Assembly: GCA_017470525.1 (NCBI GenBank)
Contig: JAFUYM010000038.1
Span: 62,001 to 126,000, forward strand
DNA from: Bacteroidaceae bacterium
GTDB taxonomy: Bacteria; Bacteroidota; Bacteroidia; Bacteroidales; Bacteroidaceae
Length of the DNA: 64,000 bases
Direction: 5' to 3'
Part shown: in pieces, positions 44,286 to 52,700 of the stretch
Numbering within the stretch: the first letter of the stretch is position 1
Layout of the letters: the number at the start of each line of letters is the position of its first letter
The notes under the pieces: generated by a model
The model's input: the letters and a program-made list of their open reading frames with translations, nothing else
Told to the model about the DNA's origin: nothing
The model's database searches: none
Position numbers and translations under genes: made by a program

Positions 44286-44400
44286 TTTTTTACGCTTCGC
44301 GCCTTTAGAAAAACAAGAAAAAACAAAAGAAAACAAAATAAAATATTTTTTCTTGTATTTTTTGTCTTTTTTTATTTTTTACAGGCCGCTTGCGGTTAAC
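44286..44400. repeat. Inverted-repeat (MITE-like) element, copy 2
   Basis: The left arm at 44286-44313 is identical to the 28-bp arm of the element at 37416-37533, and about 66 bp are identical to that element read in reverse. The right arm has decayed. It fills the trpD-trpC gap. Confidence 0.8.
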
Positions 44401-44405
44401 AGTTA

Positions 44406-45401
44406 TCAAGAGTTGATTTCTACGAATTTCTTGAAGGTTGCCAATGCCTTTCCGCTTTCCAACGATTCGCGGGCTACTGCCACAGAGTCAGACATGGAGA
44501 GGTTCTTGTCCATCACGCTGATGCCGCATGCAGCATTGGCGATGACCACATTCTTCTGTGCCTCGGTAGAAGTGCCGTTCAGGACTGCATCGAAAATCTT
44601 CATGGCATCCTCGGGTGTCTCACCGCCGTAGATGTCCTTCTGCTCGATGTACTTCAAGCCCAAATCGACAGGCGTGAGCACTTTCTCAAAGTTGTTGGTA
44701 CAAATCTTGAAACCACTCGTCAGCGAGATTTCGTCGTAGCCATCGTAGGAGGTGATGACGCCGAAGTTGTCGCCAATCTTCTGATGCACATTGGTGTAGA
44801 GGCGCAACTGTGCCTGATTGGCTGTGCCATGGAGTGAGTTCTTGGGATGGCACGGGTTGACGAGTGGACCTAAGAGGTTGAAGCAGGTGGGTACACCCAA
44901 TGCCTTGCGGGTAGGACCTACGAACTTCATGCCGTAGGCGAAGAGGGGAGCGTGGAAGTAGCAGATGCCCGCTTCGTCCAATGAACGCTTCAGCAAGTTG
45001 ATGTCATCCGTGAACTTCACACCGTGTCCTTGCAGCACATTGCTGGCACCGCTGACGGATGATGAACCGCCGTTGCCGTGCTTGGTCACTTTGTAGCCAG
45101 CACCTGCCACCACGAAGGCTGAACAGGTGGAGATGTTGAACGTGTTCTTGCCATCGCCGCCTGTACCTACGATGTCGAGCGTGTTGTACTCGCTGAAATC
45201 CATGTACTTGCCTGTCTCGAGCAGTCCTTGACGGAAGCCGAGCAGTTCATCTACGGTCACGCCACGTGTCTGCATCGCCATCAGCAAGGCGGCAATCTGC
45301 TGCACGTTATACTTTTCCTCAACAATGTTGAGCATGATTTGATGAGTGTCTTCCTGTGAAAGAGTTTGTCCATCAATGAGTTGTAAAAGATACTGTTTCA
45401 T
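44406..45401 (-). CDS. trpD: Anthranilate phosphoribosyltransferase
   Basis: A 331-residue enzyme transferring PRPP to anthranilate. The PRPP-binding motif DIVGTGGDGKNTFNIST and KHGNGGSSSVSGASNVL are diagnostic, and the LLGPLVNPCHP segment is conserved. It is not fused to trpG; it follows trpG by 5 bp. Confidence 0.98.
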   Translation of the reverse strand: MKQYLLQLIDGQTLSQEDTHQIMLNIVEEKYNVQQIAALLMAMQTRGVTVDELLGFRQGLLETGKYMDFSEYNTLDIVGTGGDGKNTFNISTCSAFVVAGAGYKVTKHGNGGSSSVSGASNVLQGHGVKFTDDINLLKRSLDEAGICYFHAPLFAYGMKFVGPTRKALGVPTCFNLLGPLVNPCHPKNSLHGTANQAQLRLYTNVHQKIGDNFGVITSYDGYDEISLTSGFKICTNNFEKVLTPVDLGLKYIEQKDIYGGETPEDAMKIFDAVLNGTSTEAQKNVVIANAACGISVMDKNLSMSDSVAVARESLESGKALATFKKFVEINS

Positions 45402-45406
45402 TGTGT

Positions 45407-45970
45407 TTAGTGTTTTAGCCAGTTATTGATGATTGTTTTTCCGTCTTTGGTCAGTACGCTTTCGGGGTGGTACTGAATGCCCCGGATGTCGAACTCCTTG
45501 TGGCGCAGCGACATGATATAGCCTTCATCTGAAACGCTGGTCACTTCGAGACAAGCGGGCAGTTCTTCTGTATCAACCACCCATGAGTGGTAGCGTCCCA
45601 CCTCAATCTTCGTGGGAAGTCCTTCGAAGAGATAGTCCTTGACGGTGATGGTCGTCGGGGTTGCCACGCCGTGATACACTTCGCTCAGGTTGGTCAACTT
45701 GCCGCCAAAACTTTCGCCAATGGCTTGATGACCGAGGCACACACCGAGAATCGGCTTCTTGCCTGCATACGCCTTGATGACATCGAGCAGGAGACCTGCC
45801 TCGCAGGGGATGCCAGGACCCGGGGAGAGAATGATTTTGTCGAACTCCTCCAGTTGCTCCATCTGGAACTGGTCGTTGCGATATACTGTCACGTCGGCTC
45901 CCAACTCCTTCACGAGATGACTCAGATTGTACGTAAACGAGTCATAGTTATCGATAATTACTACTTTCAT
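45407..45970 (-). CDS. trpG: Anthranilate synthase component II (glutamine amidotransferase)
   Basis: A 187-residue class I glutamine amidotransferase. Nucleophile Cys 78 lies in ILGVCLGHQAIGESFGG, and the His/Glu pair in GIQYHPESVLT. The start MKVVIIDNYDSFTYNL is the family start; the 41 codons open upstream are within the repeat element at 45990-46190. It may also serve folate synthesis as PabA, which is not resolvable here. Confidence 0.97.
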   Translation of the reverse strand: MKVVIIDNYDSFTYNLSHLVKELGADVTVYRNDQFQMEQLEEFDKIILSPGPGIPCEAGLLLDVIKAYAGKKPILGVCLGHQAIGESFGGKLTNLSEVYHGVATPTTITVKDYLFEGLPTKIEVGRYHSWVVDTEELPACLEVTSVSDEGYIMSLRHKEFDIRGIQYHPESVLTKDGKTIINNWLKH

Positions 45971-45989
45971 GACACAAATATTTTTTAGA

Positions 45990-46190
45990 AACAACGAATT
46001 AAACGAATTGGACGAATTGATTTGAAATGCCGCAAGCGGCGGCGAATGTTTACGAATGAGAGCCGAAGTGCGGCTCTTCCATGCGGCTTGCACAGCGGTA
46101 GCCAGAGCCTCGCAAGGCTCTTATTCGAGAAATTCGTTCATCATTTCCTGTCCGCATGGCAAATTCGTTCAATTCGTTTCATTCGTTGTT
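45990..46190. repeat. 201-bp inverted-repeat element in the trp operon
   Basis: Terminal repeats 45990-46018 and 46162-46190 are 29 bp with 2 mismatches and are themselves made of CGAATT-type units. Inside are three small palindromes (GCCGCAAGCGGC, AGAGCCGAAGTGCGGCTCT, GAGCCTCGCAAGGCTC) and the core CCATGCGGCTTG of the dispersed repeat. It fills the trpE-trpG gap. Confidence 0.8.
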
Positions 46191-46211
46191 AAAAAGAAAA
46201 AAATCCTTGTT

Positions 46212-47606
46212 TTAGAGTTTCTCCGCGATTGAAATGGCTTTCCTTAAAGCCCCCAGTTTGTTGTTCACTTCTTGCAATTCATACTCCACGTTACTCTTCG
46301 CCACGATGCCGCCACCAGCCTGGAACCACAGTTCGTTGTTGCGCGAGACGAAAGTGCGGATGGTGATGGCTTGGTTGAGGCTGCCGTCAAACCCGATGCT
46401 GCCCACACAGCCTCCGTAGGCACCACGGTTGTGGGGCTCGTATTCGGAGATGAGTTGCATGGCACGGACTTTCGGCGCGCCAGAGAGTGTGCCGGCAGGG
46501 AAGGTGTCGATAAATGCTTGAATCGGGTCGGCATCCTCGTTCAGTTTGCCGCTCACACGAGAGACGAGGTGGATGACATGGCTGTAGAACTGCATGTCCT
46601 TGTAGAAGTCCACCTTCACCCCGTGGCAGTTGCGAGAGAGGTCGTTGCGAGCCAAATCGACCAGCATCACGTGTTCGGCATTCTCCTTGGGGTCGTTCTT
46701 CAGGTAGAGGGCATTCTGGCGGTCTTGTTCTGCATCGCCCGTTCGTTTGGTGGTGCCGGCAATGGGGTCGATATACGCCGTGCCGTCCTCGATGCGGCAA
46801 TGTGTCTCGGGGCTGGAGCCGAAGATGCGGAAACCGCCGAAGTCCATGTAGAACAAATAAGGCGACGGGTTGATGCTTCGCAGGGCACGGTAGAGTTTGA
46901 AGTCATCGCCCTCATACCGCTGCTTGAAACGGCGTGAGAGCACAATTTGGAACACATCGCCACGCAGACAATGCTTGATGCCCCGACGGATGTTCTCACG
47001 ATGCTCGTCGTCGGTCAGCGTTGACCAATATTCGCCTACGGGATGGAAGCCATACTTCTGGTAGGGACGGTTGTTCACGTCGTGCTCCAGTTGGTCGAGG
47101 TCGTCCTCTTCGCCGTCAGCCAGGAGTTCGATGAGTTTCAGTTCGTTCTTGAAGTGGTCGAACACGATGTAGTCCTTGTAGAGGATGTATTGGAGGTCGG
47201 GGGCATCGTTCTGCTCTTGCGTCTCGTCCTTCACGTCGATGTGCTCGAAGTAGCGCACGGCATTGAAGGTGGTGTAGCCAAAGAGTCCACAGTCGCTTTT
47301 GTCGTCGCCCGTGATGTTGAAACTACCCAAGAAGTCGTTGATGAGTCGTGCCGTGTTGTATGCCTCTGTGATGGGCGTGTGCGTTTCCTCGCCATTGGGG
47401 AACCTCATCACACCCACGCCATGCTCCACCGACACACTGCCGATGGGATGTACGCAGATGAACGAACGCGAGTTCTTTCCGTCGTGATAGTCAGAACTTT
47501 CCATCAGCGCACTCTGAGGGTAGGCGTCACGCACTCGCATATAGACGCTGACCGGTGTGTTCAGGTCGCCAAGAATCTTTTTTGAGGCGGTATGATAACA
47601 AAACAT
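46212..47606 (-). CDS. trpE: Anthranilate synthase component I
   Basis: A 464-residue chorismate-using enzyme. An N-terminal feedback-type motif is seen as LMESSDYHDG (equivalent to the LLES Trp-binding motif), and the catalytic half contains SRRFKQRYEGDDF, DPIAGTTKRTGDAEQD, MLVDLARNDLSRNC and GTLSGAPKVRAMQLI. It needs TrpG for glutamine-dependent activity. Feedback inhibition by Trp is expected from the motif. Confidence 0.98.
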   Translation of the reverse strand: MFCYHTASKKILGDLNTPVSVYMRVRDAYPQSALMESSDYHDGKNSRSFICVHPIGSVSVEHGVGVMRFPNGEETHTPITEAYNTARLINDFLGSFNITGDDKSDCGLFGYTTFNAVRYFEHIDVKDETQEQNDAPDLQYILYKDYIVFDHFKNELKLIELLADGEEDDLDQLEHDVNNRPYQKYGFHPVGEYWSTLTDDEHRENIRRGIKHCLRGDVFQIVLSRRFKQRYEGDDFKLYRALRSINPSPYLFYMDFGGFRIFGSSPETHCRIEDGTAYIDPIAGTTKRTGDAEQDRQNALYLKNDPKENAEHVMLVDLARNDLSRNCHGVKVDFYKDMQFYSHVIHLVSRVSGKLNEDADPIQAFIDTFPAGTLSGAPKVRAMQLISEYEPHNRGAYGGCVGSIGFDGSLNQAITIRTFVSRNNELWFQAGGGIVAKSNVEYELQEVNNKLGALRKAISIAEKL

Positions 47607-47663
47607 AGTCGTAGGTTGAATTTACAAAGAGTTATTTTAGATGTATTCCGTGTCTCTCTCATT

Positions 47664-47725
47664 CGTACCCGAGGGGTACACCTTGCCGTACTCGAGGGGT
47701 ACGCCCTTTCGTCCCCGAGGGATAC
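47664..47725. repeat. Three 16-bp palindromes at exact 23-bp spacing
   Basis: Units begin at 47664, 47687 and 47710: CGTACCCGAGGGGTAC, CGTACTCGAGGGGTAC and CGTCCCCGAGGGATAC. Each can fold into a 6-bp hairpin with a GAG loop. They sit in the 189-bp gap between trpB and trpE. Confidence 0.85.
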
Positions 47726-47795
47726 GGTTTAAGAGGCTATGGCTCTTTTTAGATGTAACATGGAAAATGTAACATGTATATTTGACATTTGGCAT

Positions 47796-48992
47796 TTAAC
47801 ATTTGACATCTGATTGATGTTTCAGATACGTGTCCAAATCCTTATCTCCTCTGCCGCTGACGGTCAGCACCACCACGGTGTCTTTCGTGAACTGCTCCTT
47901 CACCTTCGGCAGCAAAGCCAAGGCGTGGGCACTCTCCAGGGCTGGGATGATGCCCTCCATGCGTGTCAGTTCGAAGGCTGCACGAAGTGCCTCGTCGTCG
48001 TTGGCAGGGAGTACCTGTGCGCGCCCCGTCTCGTAGAGGTTGCAATGGATGGGACCTGTGCCGGGATAATCAAGACCAGCCGAGATGCTGTAAGGCTCGA
48101 TGATTTGACCATCCTCCGTCTGCATCAATTTGATGCGGCTTCCGTGCAGAATGCCGACGGTGCCCACCTGCATGCTGGCAGCGGTTTCGCCCGATTCGAT
48201 GCCGTGTCCGCCAGCCTCGCCAAGGATAATCTTCACACGCTCGTCGTCAATGTAGTGATAGATGGTGCCAGCAGCATTCGAGCCGCCGCCCACGCATGCC
48301 ATCAGGTAGTCAGGGTAATCTCTGCCAATCTTCTCTTCGAGTTGCCACTTGATTTCCTCCGAGATGACCGATTGCAGACGTGCCACCATGTCGGGATAGG
48401 GATGAGGTCCCACCGTGCTTCCTATAATATAAAATGTGTCGGCAGGATGACAGCACCAATCACGAATGGCTTCGTTGGTGGCATCCTTCAGGGTCTTGTT
48501 GCCGCTCTCCACAGGCACAACCGTTGCACCCAGCATCTTCATGCGCTCCACGTTGACGTGCTGACGCTGCACGTCCAATGCCCCCTGATACACCGTGCAG
48601 GGCATGTCCATCAGCGCACAAGCCGTAGCCGTTGCCACACCGTGCTGACCAGCACCCGTCTCGGCGATGATACGCTTCTTGCCCATCTTCTTGGCAAGAA
48701 GAATCTGTCCCAGCGCATTGTTGATTTTGTGCGCACCCGTGTGGTTCAGGTCTTCACGTTTCAGATAGAGTTGGCAGCCGTACTTCTCACTCATGCGCTT
48801 GGCATAGTAGAGTGGGGAAGGGCGACCCACATAGTCTTTCAGCAGGGCGTAGTACTCTGTCTTAAACTCCTCGCTCTCCAAGATGGGGAGGTAGGCTTTC
48901 TTCAAATCCTCCACTGTCTTGTAGAGAATCTCTGGAATGTAGGCTCCTCCGAATTGTCCGTAGAAGCCGTTTTCATCTACTTGGTATGTCAT
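47796..48992 (-). CDS. trpB: Tryptophan synthase beta subunit
   Basis: A 398-residue PLP enzyme joining indole and serine. The PLP Lys lies in [19 protein letters not shown], the phosphate-binding loop in [11 protein letters not shown], and [13 protein letters not shown] is conserved. It is promoter-proximal in the operon trpB-E-G-D-C-F-A, and the attenuator lies directly upstream. Confidence 0.98.
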   Translation of the reverse strand: MTYQVDENGFYGQFGGAYIPEILYKTVEDLKKAYLPILESEEFKTEYYALLKDYVGRPSPLYYAKRMSEKYGCQLYLKREDLNHTGAHKINNALGQILLAKKMGKKRIIAETGAGQHGVATATACALMDMPCTVYQGALDVQRQHVNVERMKMLGATVVPVESGNKTLKDATNEAIRDWCCHPADTFYIIGSTVGPHPYPDMVARLQSVISEEIKWQLEEKIGRDYPDYLMACVGGGSNAAGTIYHYIDDERVKIILGEAGGHGIESGETAASMQVGTVGILHGSRIKLMQTEDGQIIEPYSISAGLDYPGTGPIHCNLYETGRAQVLPANDDEALRAAFELTRMEGIIPALESAHALALLPKVKEQFTKDTVVVLTVSGRGDKDLDTYLKHQSDVKC

Positions 48993-49021
48993 ATATTTGT
49001 GTTGTTGAGTTTTCTGCTAAC

Positions 49022-49056
49022 AAAAAGAGCCTATCGCAAGTACGACAGGCTCTTTT
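49022..49056 (-). terminator. trp attenuator terminator
   Basis: On the minus strand AAAAGAGCCTGTCG and CGATAGGCTCTTTT form a 14-bp stem with one G-U pair and a 6-nt loop, followed by TTTTTG. It is about 30 bp upstream of trpB and downstream of the leader peptide, as expected for transcription attenuation. Confidence 0.88.
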
Positions 49057-49106
49057 GTGTTCTATGCTTATGTGTTCAGTTTTGCATAGGGGCATGACCA
49101 TTGGAC

Positions 49107-49166
49107 TTACGATTTTTTGAATCCCAAGCAACGCCAACGCCAATATGTTTTGCTGTTTTGTGTCAT
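49107..49166 (-). CDS. trpL: trp operon leader peptide
   Basis: A 19-codon ORF reading MTQNSKTYWRWRCLGFKKS, with two Trp codons at positions 9 and 11. It lies between the trp promoter (49187-49218) and the intrinsic terminator (49022-49056). Such an arrangement, with a Trp-rich leader peptide upstream of a terminator, is the signature of ribosome-mediated attenuation and matches what I recall of the 'Bacteroid-trp' RNA motif. Between peptide and terminator a CTATGC ... GCATAG pairing is possible. Confidence 0.85.
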   Translation of the reverse strand: MTQNSKTYWRWRCLGFKKS

Positions 49167-49186
49167 GATTTTTATGATTTCGGCTG

Positions 49187-49218
49187 CAAAGTAACACATT
49201 TCTGATTTAATAACCAAG
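49187..49218 (-). promoter_or_regulatory. trp operon promoter
   Basis: On the minus strand CTTG (49215-49218), 20-bp spacer, TTACTTTG (49187-49194) resemble the -33/-7 boxes. The leader peptide ATG is 20 bp downstream. Confidence 0.65.
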
Positions 49219-49298
49219 AAAAATGTAAGAAAAATGAAAATTTTTTGTAAATGGTGTCGTATTTGGAGAAAAAGGTGTGAAAAACTCTCGAGAAAAAG

Positions 49299-49336
49299 AA
49301 TGGCGCAAGACTGAGAAGAACCAGTCTTGCGCCATT
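49299..49336 (-). terminator. Terminator of the 49362-50126 gene
   Basis: A perfect 15-bp stem (49299-49313 with 49322-49336, AATGGCGCAAGACTG arm), 8-nt loop, followed by a CTTTTT tract on the minus strand. Confidence 0.88.
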
Positions 49337-49361
49337 TCTTTGGGGAATAGATGCAGATGTG

Positions 49362-50126
49362 TTATTTCACCATCACAGTTTTGCCGTTCACTACGTAGAT
49401 GCCTTTCTGAAGACCTTCCACGCTGTCAGCAACCTTTATGCCAGAGAGGTTATAGACTTCAGCACGTTTGTTGGAGTTGGCAACAGACTTGATGCTGGTC
49501 ACATCTTCTGCAATGTGGTTGGTGGTCAACTGAGTGAAGTTTCCACTGGAAAGTTGCACGTAGCAACGAGTTGCATAGAAACCGTTGGTGGTGTTGTCAA
49601 CATTCACGAAAGTAGCCTCCGTGTTGTCCTTTGCGAGGATGCCATAGAGACCTTCAGCCTGCTTCTGCTGCTTTGCTGGAGCCATCGTGACAGTTTCGTT
49701 TGTTCCCTGTACGGTGAAAGAAACGGAAGCGTCTTCGTCAGAGATAGCGGCTTTTTCAGCAATGAACTTCTTGCTGCCGTCTTCACCAGCATAGTGGAGG
49801 ATATAAGGTGCATTAGCCTTGATGCCTTCAGACTTGCAGTTCTGGAAGTTCAGTTTCACGTTCAGACCATCATTCTCAACGCCTACCAGTCTTTCCAACT
49901 TGCAGTCGCTGCCGAAAGCCTCGTTCACTTCCTCCTCCGTCATTGCAAAAGGCAGGGAAATGGTGTTCCATCCGTTGAAAAGGAAACGGCTGACAGATAC
50001 CTTCATTGTCTTGCCAGCATACTTAGCGAGGTCTGTGCCCTTGTAAGTGCTCAGTGTCAATGACTCCTGAGCCGATGCGCTGATGCAACCAAGTGCAAAA
50101 GCAGTCATGAGTAATAATTTCTTCAT
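49362..50126 (-). CDS. Secreted protein with C-terminal sorting-like tail
   Basis: A 254-residue protein with signal peptide MKKLLLMTAFALGCISASAQ, a beta-rich body of unknown family (FLFNGWNTISLPFAMTEEEV ...), and a C-terminal segment AEVYNLSGIKVADSVEGLQKG IYVVNGKTVMVK that resembles the YNLxGxxV...GIYVxNGKK tails of secreted Bacteroidetes proteins, also seen at the end of the C10 protease in this window. Type IX secretion or surface sorting is an inference. It follows fbp by 33 bp and has its own terminator. Confidence 0.75.
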   Translation of the reverse strand: MKKLLLMTAFALGCISASAQESLTLSTYKGTDLAKYAGKTMKVSVSRFLFNGWNTISLPFAMTEEEVNEAFGSDCKLERLVGVENDGLNVKLNFQNCKSEGIKANAPYILHYAGEDGSKKFIAEKAAISDEDASVSFTVQGTNETVTMAPAKQQKQAEGLYGILAKDNTEATFVNVDNTTNGFYATRCYVQLSSGNFTQLTTNHIAEDVTSIKSVANSNKRAEVYNLSGIKVADSVEGLQKGIYVVNGKTVMVK

Positions 50127-50159
50127 ACGCTTTAATTTAAATTAATAATGTGTAACAAG

Positions 50160-52166
50160 TTATTTTATCTCTTTAATGAATCCGTTGCGATATGCAAACA
50201 GGAGACGTTTCAGGTTTTCCACCTTGGCGCGTAGCACCTTTCCCTTGTCGGTGTCCTTCACGTACATCCTTTGCGAACTCAGTTCCACAATCTGGGTCGA
50301 ACTCTTGATGTCGTCGCCATTCTGAATGGCATCTTCGGCTGAACGGAAAGGTTGGTGCTGTACAAGGTCCAGCCCTCGGCTGTGGAAGGTGAGTGTGTAG
50401 CCCGCAATGCCCGTCTCAGGCTGGTAAGCACGTGAGAAACCTCCATCGATAACCAGCAGTTTTCCGTTTGCCTTGATAGGTGTTTCGCCTTTCAGCACTT
50501 TCACGGGCGTGTGTCCGTTGATGATGTGGCGATGCTTTCCCTCTACGCCAAAATCGTCAAGAATCATATCGACCGTCTTCTCGTCGTTGTTGTATTGGTA
50601 GTAGTAACCTTTTGTCTCTGTATGAGTTGACTTGTCCTTGATGAAGTACCGCTCGAAAGTGGTCATCTTGTCCTTGTCGAACAACGGCGAATCTTTCCCG
50701 CACCACAAATACCAGATGTAGTCCCTTGCAAAGTCTTTCCGCTCCTTGGGTGTGTCTTCGTTGAACGCTTCACGTACCAGGTGTCCCGTCTTCTTCATCA
50801 GTGCCAAGCCCTTGTACTTCTTCTCGCCAATCTGCACCTCTTTCAACGTGCCGTCGGCATTGAGTGGGACGGTGGCGTGGTACATCAAGTTGCTGTTGGC
50901 AATGTGGTACATGCCACCATGTGCCAAAAGGCATTGGATGTGACGTTGCAGTTTGTCGCTGGTGCGGAATGAGTGTTCCAGTTTCGCCATCAGCAGTTCC
51001 TCCTCCTCGGTCAGTTCGTTCGGATTTTCTTTGCTGACGGTGGGCAGGAATGTGTCTAACATCTCGTATTCGTTACCGTCGATGAAGCAGGTGCCATTGC
51101 CAAAATAGATATGCTCCAGCATCTTTCTGCCCGCCATGCCAAACTCTGGGCGACGGTCGATGATTTTTGCTTCTTCCTTGAACTGAATCACTGTAATTGC
51201 CTTGTGCATCTGAGCGATAAGTCGGTTTGTCTTCTTGTCGTGCTGGCTTTCCTTGGTCAGTTCGTTTGCCGTGAATTGTTTGCAAGGGTCGTCCTTATAG
51301 GTTTCCATCGCAAATGTTGCCAACGGCAGCAGATTGATGCCGTAGCCATCTTCCAAGGTAGTCAGATTGCCATATCTCAAAGAGAGTCGCAACACATTGG
51401 CAATACAAGCCCTGTTGCCCGCTGCCGCGCCAAACCACTCGATGTCGTGGTTTCCCCACACGATGTCGAAATGGTGGTAGTTCATCAGCGTCTCCATGAT
51501 GAGGTGTGCCCCGGGGCCACGGTCGAAGATATCGCCCAGCAGGTGCAAGCGGTCAATCGCCAGACGCTGGATGAGGTTGCAGATGGACACGATGAAGTGG
51601 TCAGCCCGTTGAGTGTCGATGATGGTCTGCACAATCACGTTATAGTACTGATGCCGCTTCTCGCCCACACCGCTGTGGCTCTCGTGCAGCAGTTCCTCGA
51701 TGATGTAGCCAAACTCTTCTGGCAGTTCCTTGCGGATTTTGCTTCTTGTGTATTTCGAACTCACCTCACGCAACACCTTAATCAATTGGTTGAGCGTGAT
51801 GATGTAGAAGTCCTCCATGTTCGTCTCGGCTGCCTTGATGCGTTGCAATTTCGCCTCAGGGTAGTAAATCAACGTGCATAGTTCCTGCTTCTCTGCCAGT
51901 CGGAGTGTGGGGCCGAAAATCTCCTCTACTTTTCGTTTCACGTAGCCCGAAGCATTCCGCAGCACATGATTGAACGCTTCACTCTCCCCATGTGGGTCGC
52001 TGATGAAGTGTTCCGTCGGTTTTGGCAGGTTCAGAATAGCCTCCAGATTGATAATCTCGCAACTCGCCTCTGCTACATTCGGGTAACTTTGTGCCAGCAG
52101 TTGGAGATACCTCAAATCCTCCTTTATCTCCTCTTCCGTAAATATGTTTTCCTTTTGAGTTTCCAT
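50160..52166 (-). CDS. fbp: Class III fructose-1,6-bisphosphatase
   Basis: A 668-residue metallophosphoesterase-type FBPase for gluconeogenesis. Visible motifs are FISDPHGESEAFNHVL, LLGDIFDRGPGAHLIMETL and VWGNHDIEWFGAAAGNRAC, which bind the metal pair. The start is uncertain: ATG at 52166 (METQKENIF) or 52175 (MHSM). A TACTTTTG box at 52186-52193 would put the transcript start at about 52180, favouring 52166 with a very short leader. The open frame 38 codons upstream is rejected for this reason. Confidence 0.93.
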   Translation of the reverse strand: METQKENIFTEEEIKEDLRYLQLLAQSYPNVAEASCEIINLEAILNLPKPTEHFISDPHGESEAFNHVLRNASGYVKRKVEEIFGPTLRLAEKQELCTLIYYPEAKLQRIKAAETNMEDFYIITLNQLIKVLREVSSKYTRSKIRKELPEEFGYIIEELLHESHSGVGEKRHQYYNVIVQTIIDTQRADHFIVSICNLIQRLAIDRLHLLGDIFDRGPGAHLIMETLMNYHHFDIVWGNHDIEWFGAAAGNRACIANVLRLSLRYGNLTTLEDGYGINLLPLATFAMETYKDDPCKQFTANELTKESQHDKKTNRLIAQMHKAITVIQFKEEAKIIDRRPEFGMAGRKMLEHIYFGNGTCFIDGNEYEMLDTFLPTVSKENPNELTEEEELLMAKLEHSFRTSDKLQRHIQCLLAHGGMYHIANSNLMYHATVPLNADGTLKEVQIGEKKYKGLALMKKTGHLVREAFNEDTPKERKDFARDYIWYLWCGKDSPLFDKDKMTTFERYFIKDKSTHTETKGYYYQYNNDEKTVDMILDDFGVEGKHRHIINGHTPVKVLKGETPIKANGKLLVIDGGFSRAYQPETGIAGYTLTFHSRGLDLVQHQPFRSAEDAIQNGDDIKSSTQIVELSSQRMYVKDTDKGKVLRAKVENLKRLLFAYRNGFIKEIK

Positions 52167-52185
52167 GGAGTGCATATTTTCGCCA

Positions 52186-52193
52186 CAAAAGTA
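52186..52193 (-). promoter_or_regulatory. fbp -7 promoter box
   Basis: TACTTTTG on the minus strand is a full TAnnTTTG match about 20 bp before the chosen start. A TATTG 20 bp further upstream may serve as -33. Confidence 0.6.
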
Positions 52194-52635
52194 AGGTTTT
52201 TTTTTCAAACAAACAATAAAATTATATTTTTTAACTCTCGGAAGTTCTTTTCGCCTGCGGTGGACGTGTAAAGTGACCAAATGTCACTTTGAAAAAGCAG
52301 AAAGAGCAGTAAAGCAAATGAAACAAGAAAGACCTGTTTATATTTGTTTTTACATGTTTTTTCTTCACATATTTCTTGGGAGCGTTGCCCCAAGTGTTTT
52401 TCTTTCGTCACACGAAGCGTAATAAATATATCCGAAACTTGAGTGATACCATTTTCGTCGTGAACTAACACAATTCTTTTGAAAAGAGTTTTTCCCTTAC
52501 ACTTTTTCGGTTCTTCGGCTTTTGATTTGTGCATTTTGTTGCTGATTTTATGTATTTGATAACTATTTTACAATTATTTTTAATAAAAAATGAAAAAAAG
52601 TCACCAAAAGTTATGGTTATTCTAACAAAATGTTA

Positions 52636-52643
52636 TAACTTTG
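52636..52643 (+). promoter_or_regulatory. glnA -7 promoter box
   Basis: TAACTTTG lies 57 bp before the ATG. The -33 box is weak (ATGG at 19-bp spacing). Confidence 0.6.
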
Positions 52644-52700
52644 CACTCGAAAACAAAAAAGTGGCAAAGAGACACATTTATTAATTAAAGTAAAAAGATT

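Larger units (their letters stand above)
52167..52700. other. 534-bp intergenic region between fbp and glnA
   Basis: Contains the divergent -7 boxes at 52186-52193 (-) and 52636-52643 (+). A minus-strand open frame at 52205-52534 (109 residues) has one hydrophobic stretch, but no recognisable family and overlaps nothing else; I do not call it a gene. The rest is AT-rich without clear structure. Confidence 0.6.

Noticed and set aside
47664-47725. CRISPR array
   Set aside because: Only three units, each palindromic, with 7-bp spacers and no cas genes nearby.
52205-52534. 109-residue minus-strand open frame upstream of fbp
   Set aside because: No family, no promoter or conserved start, and AT-rich low-complexity content. 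A homologue search would be needed to accept it.
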